DNA of 64,000 nucleotides from Herbidospora sakaeratensis (GCF_001570525.1 NZ_BBXC01000008.1:310001-374000), one strand, 5' to 3'. Counted from the stretch's first letter, positions 8,799-17,843 are shown. The notes: generated by a model not told the origin, from the letters alone. Numbers and translations: made by a program.

Positions 8799-9353
8799 AT
8801 GCCGACCATCGCCGACCTGGCCGCCCGGATCGCCCTGCTGGAGCCGTCGTGCGGCCCGGCCCGGCTGGTGGCCGTCGACGGCCCGGGAGGCTCCGGCAAG
8901 ACGACCTTCGCCGGCCTGCTCTCCGGGGCCCTGGACGGCGCACCCGTGGTGCACAGCGACGACTTCCCCATCCCCTGGGACCAGGGCCCCGAATCCTGGT
9001 TCTCGCATCTCACCCGAGACGTGCTCGAACCATTGCGAAGTGGCGCGAAAGCCTCTTTTCTCCGGTACGACTGGCGTCGTGGCGTTTATGCCGAACGGGT
9101 CGAGGTGCCACCCGTGGCAGTGGTCATCGTCGAGGGCGTCAGCGTGGCACGGGCGGAGTGCCCGGCGGCGCTGCGCGTGTGGGTGGAGGTCCCCCGGGAG
9201 GTCCGGCAGGCCCGCGTCCTGGCCAGGGACGGCGCCGGCCACGCCGACGACTGGGTGACGTGGACCGCCGCCGAAGACGCCTGGTTCGCCCGGCACCCGG
9301 TCACCGCCGACGCCCACGTGGACGGGGTCACCTTCGAGGTCGTCTGGCCGTAG
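8799..9353 (+). CDS. P-loop nucleoside/uridine kinase-like protein
   Basis: 184 residues with a Walker A motif GPGGSGKTTFA (about residues 29-39) and an HSDDFPIPWDQ block where uridine kinases carry the base-binding Asp. RVWVEVPREVRQARVLARDG resembles the lid Arg region. This is the pattern of small actinobacterial proteins annotated as uridine kinase family; the true phosphate acceptor is unproven. It is divergent from the CoA-transferase gene and is followed after nine bases by the DUF1707 gene. Confidence 0.8.
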   Translation: MPTIADLAARIALLEPSCGPARLVAVDGPGGSGKTTFAGLLSGALDGAPVVHSDDFPIPWDQGPESWFSHLTRDVLEPLRSGAKASFLRYDWRRGVYAERVEVPPVAVVIVEGVSVARAECPAALRVWVEVPREVRQARVLARDGAGHADDWVTWTAAEDAWFARHPVTADAHVDGVTFEVVWP

Positions 9354-9362
9354 GTTGATGGA

Positions 9363-9911
9363 ATGGACCCCGAAGCCCGCGCCTCCGACCAGGACCGGGA
9401 ATCGACCGTCGCCCACCTCAAGACGGCCTACGCAGACGGCCGCCTCGCCCCGGGGGAGATGGAACAGCGCGTCGAACGCGCCCTGACCGCCGTCTCCCAC
9501 GGCGACCTGGCCGCCCTCACCGCCGACCTGCCCGAACGCCCGGGCGAGACGGTGACCATCCGCACGAAGTCGAGCCGGATCGTCCGCAAGGGCGCCTGGC
9601 GGGTCCCCCGGACGTTGCGGGTGGAGGCCGAATACGCCCACCCCCACTTCGACCTGTCGGAGGCGGTGATCGACCACGCTCAGGTCGACGTCGACCTCGA
9701 CCTCGCCTACGGCAGCGCCACGATCATCCTCCCGACGGGGGCGACGGCCGACGCCGACGGCGTGCAGACGGAGTGGGGCGGGGTCTTCTCCAAGGTCCCG
9801 GGCACCCCCGTGCCAGACCGCCCGCACGTCCGAGTGACGGGCCGCTTGGGCTACGGGAGACTGCGCATCCGCTACCGGACCACGGGACGCTTCCGCTGGT
9901 TCGGCAACTGA
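9363..9911 (+). CDS. DUF1707 domain protein
   Basis: 182 residues. The N-terminal 55 residues form a DUF1707 (SHOCT-like) helical module: STVAHLKTAYADGRLAPGEMEQRVERALTA-type pattern with GDLAALTADLPE. The remainder is beta-rich with DLSEAVIDHAQVDVDLDLAYGSATIILP, similar to the LiaF-like C-terminal domain of such proteins. The ATG at 9363 lies nine bases after the kinase gene. The molecular role of DUF1707 proteins is not established. A second member of the family is at 57.4-58.1 kb. Confidence 0.85.
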   Translation: MDPEARASDQDRESTVAHLKTAYADGRLAPGEMEQRVERALTAVSHGDLAALTADLPERPGETVTIRTKSSRIVRKGAWRVPRTLRVEAEYAHPHFDLSEAVIDHAQVDVDLDLAYGSATIILPTGATADADGVQTEWGGVFSKVPGTPVPDRPHVRVTGRLGYGRLRIRYRTTGRFRWFGN

Positions 9912-10050
9912 ACGCGGGCATGGGATCTGATGCGAGGCCGAGCGTATCGTGGAGGCATGGAGCATCAAATGGTCCGCCATGTCTAGAAACGCCGATGCCA
10001 ATTCTGGCGTAATTCAGACCGACGGCCATATCCACGCCATACTCCTTGTC

Positions 10051-10458
10051 ATGCGTGCCCCCAAACGCAAGCGCCCGCTGCTCCGCAGCCTTCAAACATC
10101 ATCAGAGGGCGTGTCACTCGCCAAGGTCGCCCAGCGAAGCACGTACGTTGGGAGCGCCGAACACAAATCGTTCCCCTCGTTTGCCGGGCATCCCCGGCTG
10201 AGATCGGATGCGAGTAAGTGCGACCCCAAATTCACTGATCTCGCCGAGATCACGACATTTCTGCAGCTCGCGATCGCCGCCGGAAACGTGGGCACTCACT
10301 GGGAAGGCGATTTTCCGCGCTACGTCTGGCACGTCATCGATGGCGTAATATACGAGGCCAGGTTGGTCAATCAGGAGCTCGGCCAATACAAGGGCTATCC
10401 GCTCCGCCACGGTGAGCACCCCGAGCATCTGAACGAGGTAGGGGAGAAGCTCGAATGA
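10051..10458 (+). CDS. hypothetical protein of a two-gene accessory module
   Basis: About 135 residues if started at ATG 10051 (MRAPKRKRPLL); an upstream GTG at 9949 would add 34 less convincing residues. The N-terminus is strongly basic. The C-terminal half has YVWHVIDGVIYEARLVN and GQYKGYPLRHGEHPE, a compact alpha/beta-looking block. No family was recognised. The stop overlaps the next start as ATGA. Base composition is clearly less GC-rich than both flanks. Its small, basic character and pairing with an ImmA/IrrE-like partner recall toxin-antitoxin or defence cassettes, but that is inference. Confidence 0.65.
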   Translation: MRAPKRKRPLLRSLQTSSEGVSLAKVAQRSTYVGSAEHKSFPSFAGHPRLRSDASKCDPKFTDLAEITTFLQLAIAAGNVGTHWEGDFPRYVWHVIDGVIYEARLVNQELGQYKGYPLRHGEHPEHLNEVGEKLE

Positions 10459-11765
10459 CGGCAACTCTCGATCTTGGTATTCGCTGGGACTGGGAACCTG
10501 CCCCCTCCGTGAGAGCAGCCGAACTCAAGGCGACGTGGGCGCGCATCGAGATCAGCGTCGGGCCAGACCACGTGACCCTGGTCGAAGACCATGCGACCGG
10601 CGCCTCCAGAAGGTCGATCTACTGCCCGCTCTATCCATTGGCCGAATGGATCGCCTACAACTGGTGGTTCATTCAGGCTGACGCACGACTGGCCCGGAAC
10701 ATTGCCGTAAGCCGCCCCGAGAAATTTACCTCCCGCGCTTTCTTCCGACATTCGATGCGAGGTAGTGGCGACGGATTTCTCTGGCCGAACCTCATCATCA
10801 TTCCCGAAGGCGCCGGCAAGCGACTGCTGTGGTATCGCGACCGTGGAGGTACGACCGCGCAGAGTCCGATCCGCTTTCTGGCCGAAGGTGAAGCGACCCT
10901 GGACGGCGAGCAGGTCAACCAGGAGCTCTCTCGCGTTGTCTCCGCCGTGCTGACCAGGCTGAGAGAACAGGGCGTCACCGGGACTCCGCTGGAGAAGGAG
11001 TGGGAGTCGATCGAAGAGACCTCGCCGGACGAGGCGGCATACTGCAGGGCCGCCGCCAGGCTCGGCCTCGACCCCTATTCGGAGGCCGAACCCTACGAAG
11101 ATCTCATCATCGAGGCGGCCGACCGGCTTCAGGGACATCTACTCGGCGACTTCTATGACGCGGTTGAACCTGACCGAATGAACGACGCCCTGATCTGGCT
11201 GACGCAGGCGCAGTCGACCATCGAAAAGATCACTGGCCCGGCCGACGCGGTGTCTCTCCGTGCCGACCTCGGCCCCCTTGACGATTTCCCCGGCGACCGA
11301 GCTTGGGAGATCGGATGGAAGCAGGCCCGCGCGGTGCGTCGATCGCTTGGACTCGACGACACCGACCTGTTCCTGACCACAAGGTTTGTCACGAATGTCA
11401 GCGGAACCGCTGTCGATCCGGGCCTGCGTGCGGTCGGCGGCGCGCGAGCAGGGTCCGGCCCGGTCGCGGTCATCCGTTCAGGACTCGAAACGGCCTCCCG
11501 GCGATTCACCCTGGCGCGGGCGTTGTGGCACTTCTTGAATGAATCGGACTCGCTTTTCCTGATCACCAACGCTCACACCGATCGGCAACGCATGGAGCGA
11601 GCCTTCGCGACCGAACTTCTGGCGCCCGCCAAAGGGATCGCCGAGATGCTCGGCCGTTCCCCCGATTCGGTCGTCTTGGACGACATCGAAGAATTGGCCA
11701 GCCGATTCCAGGTTTCACCATCTGTGATCAAACACCAGCTGGAGAACCAGGTCATCGGACCATGA
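10455..11765 (+). CDS. ImmA/IrrE-like protein with a degenerate metal-binding motif
   Basis: 436 residues. The C-terminal 110 residues follow the ImmA/IrrE metallopeptidase plan: RRFTLARALWHFLNE (about 348-362) stands where the family has RFTLAHELGHLL, RMERAFATELLAP matches the E..AN.FAAELLMP block, and IEELASRFQVSPSVIKHQLEN matches the closing helix-turn-helix-like segment. The HEXXH zinc motif has become R-A-L-W-H, so proteolysis is unlikely. The N-terminal 330 residues are not recognised and include Trp-rich EWIAYNWWFIQ. It is coupled to the upstream unknown gene and its end overlaps a GNAT pseudogene by 14 bases. A regulator or antitoxin role is possible. Confidence 0.72.
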   Translation: MTATLDLGIRWDWEPAPSVRAAELKATWARIEISVGPDHVTLVEDHATGASRRSIYCPLYPLAEWIAYNWWFIQADARLARNIAVSRPEKFTSRAFFRHSMRGSGDGFLWPNLIIIPEGAGKRLLWYRDRGGTTAQSPIRFLAEGEATLDGEQVNQELSRVVSAVLTRLREQGVTGTPLEKEWESIEETSPDEAAYCRAAARLGLDPYSEAEPYEDLIIEAADRLQGHLLGDFYDAVEPDRMNDALIWLTQAQSTIEKITGPADAVSLRADLGPLDDFPGDRAWEIGWKQARAVRRSLGLDDTDLFLTTRFVTNVSGTAVDPGLRAVGGARAGSGPVAVIRSGLETASRRFTLARALWHFLNESDSLFLITNAHTDRQRMERAFATELLAPAKGIAEMLGRSPDSVVLDDIEELASRFQVSPSVIKHQLENQVIGP

Positions 11766-12211
11766 GGCCGGGCGTCAGCCCGGACTGCGCCAGTAGGCGA
11801 GGTGTCCGCTCGCACTGGACCACGTGTGGCTCCAACTCGTCTTGGGGCCAGATCTGCAGCAGGTTGACCTCGTTGGCGGCGTCATCCATGCCGTGGGCGC
11901 GTGACAGCGCAGCCGATACGCACCCCGATCGGGCTGGCGGCGAGTGGGGCTGCTCCGCAGGACGTTCAGCCGGACCGTGACACCGTCGTGGTCGAAGCGC
12001 TCCAGGAGCCAGGTCAGCACGGCCCTGCCGAGGCCCCTGCCCTGGTGGCCGGGGTCGACGTGGAAGTGTTCCAGCCAGGCGTCCCGGTCGGGCGCAGGGC
12101 GACGCAGCGGACGCGGTGGGCGTCGCGGCGGCCGAGGCGTTCGAGGTCCGGTCTCAGAACGACGGCGCGGAGTTCGGCCACGGTTTCAACGTCCTCGGGA
12201 AGGGTGATCAC
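11752..12211 (-). pseudogene. GNAT acetyltransferase pseudogene
   Basis: Starts with GTG in a GTGA overlap with the hyuB stop. The first frame reads VITLPEDVETVAEL to LGRRDAHRVR and then jumps directly to CVALRP, missing roughly 30 residues expected in such proteins. A +1 shift is then needed to read AWLEHFHVDPGHQGRGLG, the acetyl-CoA binding motif, up to VRLNVLRSSP. A further shift is needed to read RAHGMDDAANEVNLLQIWPQ to the stop near 11752. Two frameshifts and a deletion make this a decayed gene. Its end abuts the low-GC two-gene module. Confidence 0.85.
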
Positions 12212-14028
12212 GGGCGCACGTCGACCTCCGCGTGGGGCAGGCCGCCCGACAACTTCGGGAAGCCCGGCCCCCGGTCGAAGAACGCCTCCTGCGGCATCCG
12301 CGACTCCGCCCGCAGCGCCTCCGTGGCCGCCTCGTCCACCTCCAGCCCCTCCGAGAACACCACCCCGTAGTCCTCCCGCGCCGCCTCCAGCGACACCTTC
12401 CCGTCGCGCACGTCCTCGGCGACCCGGGACGGCTCCCGGTCGAATGGGGAACCCCACCCGCCGCCGCCCGTCGTCCGCACCCGGACGATCTCGCCCTCCC
12501 GTACCGGGAAGTCGTCGACCAGGCCCTCCATCTCGACGCCGTCGACCGTCACCACGAACGGGCGGCCCGCACGGCCGCCGTTGACGCCCCAGCAGCTGAG
12601 GATCGAGCGGTCGGCGATGCTCATGAACGACGCGTCGCGGAGCAGGCGGATGTGCTTGTCGTAGCCCAGGCCGCCCCGGTAGCGGCCGGGGCCGCCGCTG
12701 TCGACGGCCAGGCCCAGGCGTTCGACCCGCAGCGGCCAGCGGGCCTCGGCGAACTCCACCGGGATGTTGCGGGAGTCGGGGACCACGTGGATGGTGTCCT
12801 CGCCGTCGGCGTACCAGCGGCCGCCCGAGCCTCCGCCGAGGACCTCGCGCATCAGGTAGTCGTTGCCGGCCGCGTCGTGGCCGTAGACGCCGGTGTAGCG
12901 GATGGTCTCCTGGTCGGCGGGCATGCGGCCGCCGGTGGCCTTGGCCAGCACGCCGGCCAGCACGCCCAGCAGGCGCAGGATGACGAAGGTGCGGGCGTTG
13001 GTCGGGGCCGGGAAGACGGGCGTGAGCAGGGTGCCCTTCTCCGGGAAGACCATCTTGATCAGGGGCACCACGCCCTCGTTGACGTCGAGTTCGGCCATGC
13101 GCTCGGGGGTGTCGGCCAGGTTCCGCAGGATCGGGGCCAGCCACTTCTTCAGGAACACCCCGTCGGCGTAGTCGCCCGCGTGGTTGATGGGGCCCTTGGC
13201 CTGCGGTGAGGTGCCGGTGAAGTCGATCACCAGCGGCTCGGGGGCGGCGTGGTCGACGGTCAGGGTGATGCGCTGGGCGTGCAGGCGGGGTTCGTCGACG
13301 CCGTCGTGTTCGGCGTAGTCCTCCCAGACGTGCACGCCCTCGGGGATCTTGGCCAGGAGCTCGCGGCGGAAGGTCTCGGTCGTCTTGGCCAGGATCGCGT
13401 CGAAGCACGCCTCGACGGCCGCGCGGCCGTAGCGGTCGAAGAGCTCGCCGAGCCTCCTCGCGCCCATCAGGCAGGCCGAGCACTCCGCGTCGAGGTCGCC
13501 GGCCAGGGAGTCGGGCATGCGGGAGTTGCGCGTCATGATCCGCAGGGCGGCGTCGTTGGGCACGCCCCGGTCCCAGAGCCGGATCGGGGGCACCATCAGG
13601 CCCTCCTCGAACACGCTCCGCGCCCCCGAGGGCATCGAGCCGGGGCAGGCGCCGCCGATGTCGTCGTGGTGGCCGAACGCCTGCACGAACGCCACCACCT
13701 GCCCGTCGTGGAAGACCGGCACGGTCACGCACAGGTCGGGCAGGTGGCCGATGCCGCCCTCCGACAGGTAGACGTCGTTGTGGAAGAAGACGTCGCCCGG
13801 GTTCATCGTCTCGATCGGGAAGTCGCGCACGATCGGCTGCACCAGGGCGCTGTAGGAGCGCCCGGTCAGCTTGCGCAGCCGGACGTCGTGGATGCCGGCC
13901 CGGAAGTCGTGCGCGTCGCGGATCATGGGCGAGCGGGCGGTGCGGGCGATGGCGGTCTCCACCTCCATCTCGACCGACGCCAGGGTGCCCTCGACGATCT
14001 CGATCAGGATCGGGTCAGCCAAGCTCAC
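12208..14028 (-). CDS. hyuB: hydantoinase B / oxoprolinase-family subunit
   Basis: 606 residues, full length for HyuB. Family blocks are ARSPMIRDAHDFRAGI, QPIVRDFPIETMNPGDVFFHNDVY, GHLPDLCVTVPVF, FVQAFGHHDDIGG and the glycine-rich C-terminus VRTTGGGGWGSPFDREP. With HyuA it forms an ATP-dependent enzyme that opens hydantoin, N-methylhydantoin or 5-oxoproline rings; acetone carboxylase subunits are related. GTG at 14028 has a very good GGAGGT ribosome binding site and overlaps the hyuA stop by 14 bases. A GNAT pseudogene trails the operon. The actual substrate is unknown. Confidence 0.92.
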   Translation of the reverse strand: MSLADPILIEIVEGTLASVEMEVETAIARTARSPMIRDAHDFRAGIHDVRLRKLTGRSYSALVQPIVRDFPIETMNPGDVFFHNDVYLSEGGIGHLPDLCVTVPVFHDGQVVAFVQAFGHHDDIGGACPGSMPSGARSVFEEGLMVPPIRLWDRGVPNDAALRIMTRNSRMPDSLAGDLDAECSACLMGARRLGELFDRYGRAAVEACFDAILAKTTETFRRELLAKIPEGVHVWEDYAEHDGVDEPRLHAQRITLTVDHAAPEPLVIDFTGTSPQAKGPINHAGDYADGVFLKKWLAPILRNLADTPERMAELDVNEGVVPLIKMVFPEKGTLLTPVFPAPTNARTFVILRLLGVLAGVLAKATGGRMPADQETIRYTGVYGHDAAGNDYLMREVLGGGSGGRWYADGEDTIHVVPDSRNIPVEFAEARWPLRVERLGLAVDSGGPGRYRGGLGYDKHIRLLRDASFMSIADRSILSCWGVNGGRAGRPFVVTVDGVEMEGLVDDFPVREGEIVRVRTTGGGGWGSPFDREPSRVAEDVRDGKVSLEAAREDYGVVFSEGLEVDEAATEALRAESRMPQEAFFDRGPGFPKLSGGLPHAEVDVRP

Positions 14029-16033
14029 GGCGCACCTCCAGGTTGCCGTAGTCGTCCATGGTCGCGGTGAAGCCGGGGTGGACCGGGAGCGTGGAGCCGT
14101 ACTCCTCGATGACCGCCGGACCGGGCACGACGGCTCCGGCGCCCAGGTCGCGGCGGCGGTAGATCACCGTGCGGGCCCAGCCGTCGAAGTGCACGTCGCG
14201 GGTGCAGATCGGGGTGGGCTCCTCGAACTGCGCGGGGCGGCGGGCCAGCGCCGGGCGGGTGATCGGGCCGACCCCGCTGACGCGCAGGTTGACCCATTCG
14301 ACGGCGTGGCGGGGGTCGTCGCGGTAGCCGTAGCCGTAGAGCCTCTGGTGGGCCTCGTGGAAGCGGGCCTCCACGTCGCCGTCGGCGGGCACCCGCACCT
14401 CGTAGGCCTGGCCGTAGTAGCGCAGGTCGGCGGTGCGGACGTAGACGTGGTCGGTGAAGCCTTCCCGGTCCAAGGCGAGAGCGGCCTGGGCCTCCAGATC
14501 CCGGAAGACCGCCTCGATCTCGTCGGGATCGGGGGCGGTCGTCACGTGAGTGCGGACGTAGTCGTTCTTCACGTCCACCGTGAGCAGGCCGAAGGCCGAC
14601 ACGTTGCCCGGGTCGGGCGGCACGATCGCGCTCTTCAGGCCCAGCACGTCGAGGAGGCGGCAGACCAGCAGCGGGCCGGAGCCGCCGAAGGCGACCATCG
14701 GGAAGTCGCGCACGTCGAGGCCGCGCTTCACGGTGATCTGGCGGATCGCGTTCGACTGGTTGAAGGCGCTGATCTCCAGGATGCCGGTGGCGCAGCGCTC
14801 GGGGGTGAGGCCGAGCTTGGCGGCCAGGCCCTCGATCCCGGCCCGCGCCGCCGCCGCGTCGAGCGGGATCTCGCCGCCCAGCAGGTGGGGCGGGACCCGG
14901 CCGAGGAACACGTGGGCGTCGGTCACGGTGACCTCGGTGCCGCCCTTGCCGTAGCAGATCGGGCCCGGGTCGGCCCCCGCCGAGCGGGGGCCGACCTTCA
15001 GGGTCCCCTCGGGCGAGATCCACGCCACCGAACCGCCGCCCGCCCCGACGGTGACGATGTCGATCATGGGGATCTTGCAGGGGTAACGCCCGATGGAGCC
15101 CTCCGTGGTCTGGGAGGGCTCCCCGTCGACGATGACGGCGACGTCGGTGCTGGTGCCGCCGCCGTCCAGGGTGATCACGCTCGGGTGCCCGGCCGTGCCG
15201 GCGATCAGGGCCGCGCCGAGCGCGCCCGCCGCCGGGCCGGACAGGACGGTGGTGATGGGCTGGTTGACGACCTCGGCCGCCGACAACACCCCGCCGTTGC
15301 TCTTCATCACCGAGAAGCCGCGGCCGAGCCGCTCGGACAGGTTGCCGATGTACGTCCGCATGATCGGCTTCACCGCGGCGTCGACCAGCGTGGTGACCGA
15401 GCGCTCGTATTCGCGGTACTCCCGGAGCACGTCGCTCGACAGGGACACCACGGCCTCGGGGTGCTCGCGGGCCAGCACGTCGCGCATGAGGCGTTCGTGC
15501 GCGGGGTTGGCGTACGCGTGCAGGAAGCACACCCCGATCGCGGTGACGCCCTGGTCGCGGAGCCCGCGCGCGGCCTCGGCGGCGGCCGCCTCGTCGAACG
15601 GCCGGACCTCCGCGCCGGTGTGGTCGAGGCGGCCGGGCACGGTCCGCACCCGGTGCACCGGGACGATCCGGGGCGGCTTCACCCAGAAGTAGGAGTTGCC
15701 GTAGCCGTCCGGGACGCTCTGGCGGGCGATCTCCAGGATGAACTCGAAGCCCTCTGTGGTGACGAAGCCCAGATGGTCCGACCGGTCGGGACGGTCTTCC
15801 AGGAGCTGGTTGGTGGCCACCGTGGTGCCGTGGACCAGCGCCGAGACGCTCGCCAGGTCGACCCCGCCGCCGTGGAGCTCCAACACCTTCGCGACGCCCG
15901 CCAGGAACCCGTCGGCCGGATTCGACGGCGTCGACGGGGTCTTGGTCGTCACGATCTGCCCGGTGCGCTCGTCGACGAGCACCACGTCGGTGAACGTGCC
16001 ACCCGTGTCGACACCGATTCGGACGCTGTACAT
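14015..16033 (-). CDS. hyuA: hydantoinase A / oxoprolinase-family subunit
   Basis: 672 residues with the HyuA N-terminal RIGVDTGGTFTDVVLVDE phosphate-binding start, ALVHGTTVATNQLLE, the FSVMKSNGGVLSAAEV block, TVLSGPAAGALGAALIAG, ITLDGGGTSTDVAVI and GSVAWISPEGTLKVGPRSAGADPGP-type acid/Gly-rich motifs, and the C-terminal GYGYRDDPRHAVEWVNLRV. It supplies the ATP-using part of the ring-opening enzyme made with HyuB. It heads a hyuA-hyuB pair with a 14-base overlap. Strong hairpins lie in the 196 bases between it and the upstream frnE-like gene. Confidence 0.93.
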   Translation of the reverse strand: MYSVRIGVDTGGTFTDVVLVDERTGQIVTTKTPSTPSNPADGFLAGVAKVLELHGGGVDLASVSALVHGTTVATNQLLEDRPDRSDHLGFVTTEGFEFILEIARQSVPDGYGNSYFWVKPPRIVPVHRVRTVPGRLDHTGAEVRPFDEAAAAEAARGLRDQGVTAIGVCFLHAYANPAHERLMRDVLAREHPEAVVSLSSDVLREYREYERSVTTLVDAAVKPIMRTYIGNLSERLGRGFSVMKSNGGVLSAAEVVNQPITTVLSGPAAGALGAALIAGTAGHPSVITLDGGGTSTDVAVIVDGEPSQTTEGSIGRYPCKIPMIDIVTVGAGGGSVAWISPEGTLKVGPRSAGADPGPICYGKGGTEVTVTDAHVFLGRVPPHLLGGEIPLDAAAARAGIEGLAAKLGLTPERCATGILEISAFNQSNAIRQITVKRGLDVRDFPMVAFGGSGPLLVCRLLDVLGLKSAIVPPDPGNVSAFGLLTVDVKNDYVRTHVTTAPDPDEIEAVFRDLEAQAALALDREGFTDHVYVRTADLRYYGQAYEVRVPADGDVEARFHEAHQRLYGYGYRDDPRHAVEWVNLRVSGVGPITRPALARRPAQFEEPTPICTRDVHFDGWARTVIYRRRDLGAGAVVPGPAVIEEYGSTLPVHPGFTATMDDYGNLEVRRELG

Positions 16034-16111
16034 GCCCCGTTTCTACCGACCTGCCCGACGTGGGGAATCAGCGGGTTGTGCCGAAGAATCCCAAAATACT
16101 CGTCACAGCCT

Positions 16112-16203
16112 GCCCGGCCGGGTCGTGAACCCCGACCTGGCCGGGCTCGTGTGACCCCAGGTCAGCCCGGCTTTCCGCTCCATTCAAAGACCTGAGCCGG
16201 GCT
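16112..16203. terminator. two strong hairpins between frnE-like gene and hyuA
   Basis: The first hairpin (16112-16146) pairs GCCCGGCC with GGCCGGGC and, inside it, GGTCG with CGACC around a seven-base loop, giving a nearly continuous 14-bp stem. The second region has AGCCCGGCT (16164-16172) complementary to AGCCGGGCT (16195-16203), and CAGGTC (16158-16163) complementary to GACCTG (16189-16194). The latter two pairings interlock and so exclude each other or form a pseudoknot. No T-run is present, which is normal for actinobacterial terminators. They probably end frnE transcription ahead of hyuAB. Confidence 0.55.
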
Positions 16204-16229
16204 CGGATACGGTCGGACCCAAACGGTGT

Positions 16230-16874
16230 TCAGATGAGGCAGTAGCCGTCGGCGCACGCGTCGCCCCGGGGAACCGACAGCGGCTCGCGCTGCTCGACCT
16301 CCCGCAGCGCCCCGACCAGCACGTCGACGGGCTGGGCGCCGGAGACGGCGTACTTGTCCTCGAACAGGAACAGCGGCACACCCGAGATGCCGAGCTCGCG
16401 GGCCCGGTCGAGGTCGGCCTTGACCTCCGGGGCGCCTTCGCCGGTGTCGTCCACCCCCACCTCGGCGGCGAGCTTGGCCAGCACGGCGGCGTCGCCGACG
16501 TCGAGGCCGTCGGTGAAGTGGGCCCGGAACAGGCGGTCGGCCATCTCGGGGGCCCGGCCGTCGCGCTGGGCCAGCCAGATCAGCCGGTGGGCCTCGGCGG
16601 TGTTGGCCCCGATGGCCTGGTCGTACTTGAGGTCGAGACCGTCCTCGGCCGCGACGCCGACCACCCGGTCGATCATCTGGAGGGCCTGCCCGCCGAACCT
16701 GCGCTCCAGCCAGGCCGTGAGCGGGGTGCCGTCGCTGACGGCGTCGGGAGACAGCTGGAACGGCCGGTAGGCGACCTGAACGGGCTTGCCATAGGCGCGG
16801 ACGGCCGCGCGGAACCGCGTGTGCCCGATGTAACACCACGGGCAGACGACGTCGGAAAAGATCTCAACCTTCAC
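16230..16874 (-). CDS. FrnE-like DsbA-family thiol oxidoreductase
   Basis: 214 residues with EIFSDVVCPWCYIG, the CPWC redox site at Cys11/Cys14 using the GTG start at 16874, and GISGVPLFLFEDKYAVSGAQP containing the cis-Pro loop. The length and the C-terminal C-x4-C (CADGYC) match FrnE, a cytoplasmic DsbA-fold disulfide oxidoreductase studied in Deinococcus. There is no signal peptide. The track start would be TTG, but GTG four codons later has AAGGG twelve bases upstream. It is monocistronic, 39 bases from the next gene. Confidence 0.88.
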   Translation of the reverse strand: MKVEIFSDVVCPWCYIGHTRFRAAVRAYGKPVQVAYRPFQLSPDAVSDGTPLTAWLERRFGGQALQMIDRVVGVAAEDGLDLKYDQAIGANTAEAHRLIWLAQRDGRAPEMADRLFRAHFTDGLDVGDAAVLAKLAAEVGVDDTGEGAPEVKADLDRARELGISGVPLFLFEDKYAVSGAQPVDVLVGALREVEQREPLSVPRGDACADGYCLI

Positions 16875-16913
16875 ATGGCTGTGCAACCCTTACGGCCCGC
16901 ACCCGAATTCCCG

Positions 16914-17810
16914 TCAACGTGCCAGATCGTGCAGCCGTTCGGTCAGCTGGTCGTGGTGGCCGTCGACCAGCGCCGACACCGCGCGCCACCAGGCGAACCA
17001 CTCGGCGCTGCGCCACATCCAGTCGAGGCGCTCCACGGCCGCCACGACGTCGCCGACGGTCTGCCAGGCGGGCCCGGTCTCCTCGGTGGTGGCGCCGTGG
17101 CGGATCGTCCACTCGCGCAGCACATGACCGGTCTTCGGGTCGATCTCGGTGTCGTACGGGCTGGGCTCCTCCCCCGGCAGCGGGTGCGGCCCGAGGCCGG
17201 CGGCGACGCCCCACGACCACTGGGCCTCGGCCGGGCGGGCGTAGCGGAGGGAGTTGAAGTCGAGGTTGGTGCCGAGTTCGTCGTCGAGGCGGCGCACCAC
17301 GACGGCGTCGAGCCGGCCGCCCGCGTCGAACGAGACGACCAGCTTGGCCCCGGCCTTCGCGCCGGGGGGAACCGCGACCCGGTCCTCGGCCTGCCAGGAG
17401 TTGAGGTCGGCGGTGCCGACGGGCGCGCCCCACAGGGTGTCGGCGACGTCGTCGGAGACCCACGCGGCCAGCGTCTCGAGGACGGTCAGGTCACCCCACG
17501 GCTCAACCGGCTGCGCCTTCACCAGCGCCTCTTCCGGGGCGGGCAGCTTCCCGTCGCGGCTGACGGTCCACCAACCGCCGCCGAGCTCATCGGTCCCGAC
17601 GAGGAGCGCGGCGACGGCCGCCAGTTCGGCTGAGCGCCGAGTCAGTGGGGCGAGACGGACCAGGTCCGCCACGCGGCGGGTGCGTTCGCGGCCGAGCACG
17701 GCCTGCGCCTCCCTCAGGAGGGTGGCCGCCGTTGGACGGTCCTCTCCCAGCAGGTCGGTGGTCAGCCGTCGTGCCTCTGCCCGAGCGTCCTCCGCGTGCG
17801 ACTCCCGCAT
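16914..17810 (-). CDS. hypothetical protein
   Basis: 298 residues of unknown family. It is soluble, with Trp-rich segments GGGWWTVSRDG, WSWGVAAGLG and DWMWRSAEWFAWWRAVSAL, and a helical N-terminus rich in Ala, Arg and Glu. No catalytic motif or transmembrane segment is apparent. Start ATG at 17810 is clear. The next upstream gene (coxG-like) on the same strand ends 33 bases away, so the two may be co-transcribed. Confidence 0.72.
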   Translation of the reverse strand: MRESHAEDARAEARRLTTDLLGEDRPTAATLLREAQAVLGRERTRRVADLVRLAPLTRRSAELAAVAALLVGTDELGGGWWTVSRDGKLPAPEEALVKAQPVEPWGDLTVLETLAAWVSDDVADTLWGAPVGTADLNSWQAEDRVAVPPGAKAGAKLVVSFDAGGRLDAVVVRRLDDELGTNLDFNSLRYARPAEAQWSWGVAAGLGPHPLPGEEPSPYDTEIDPKTGHVLREWTIRHGATTEETGPAWQTVGDVVAAVERLDWMWRSAEWFAWWRAVSALVDGHHDQLTERLHDLAR

Positions 17811-17843
17811 GCGGACAAGTTACGCCCAAAGATCGCCCGATCG

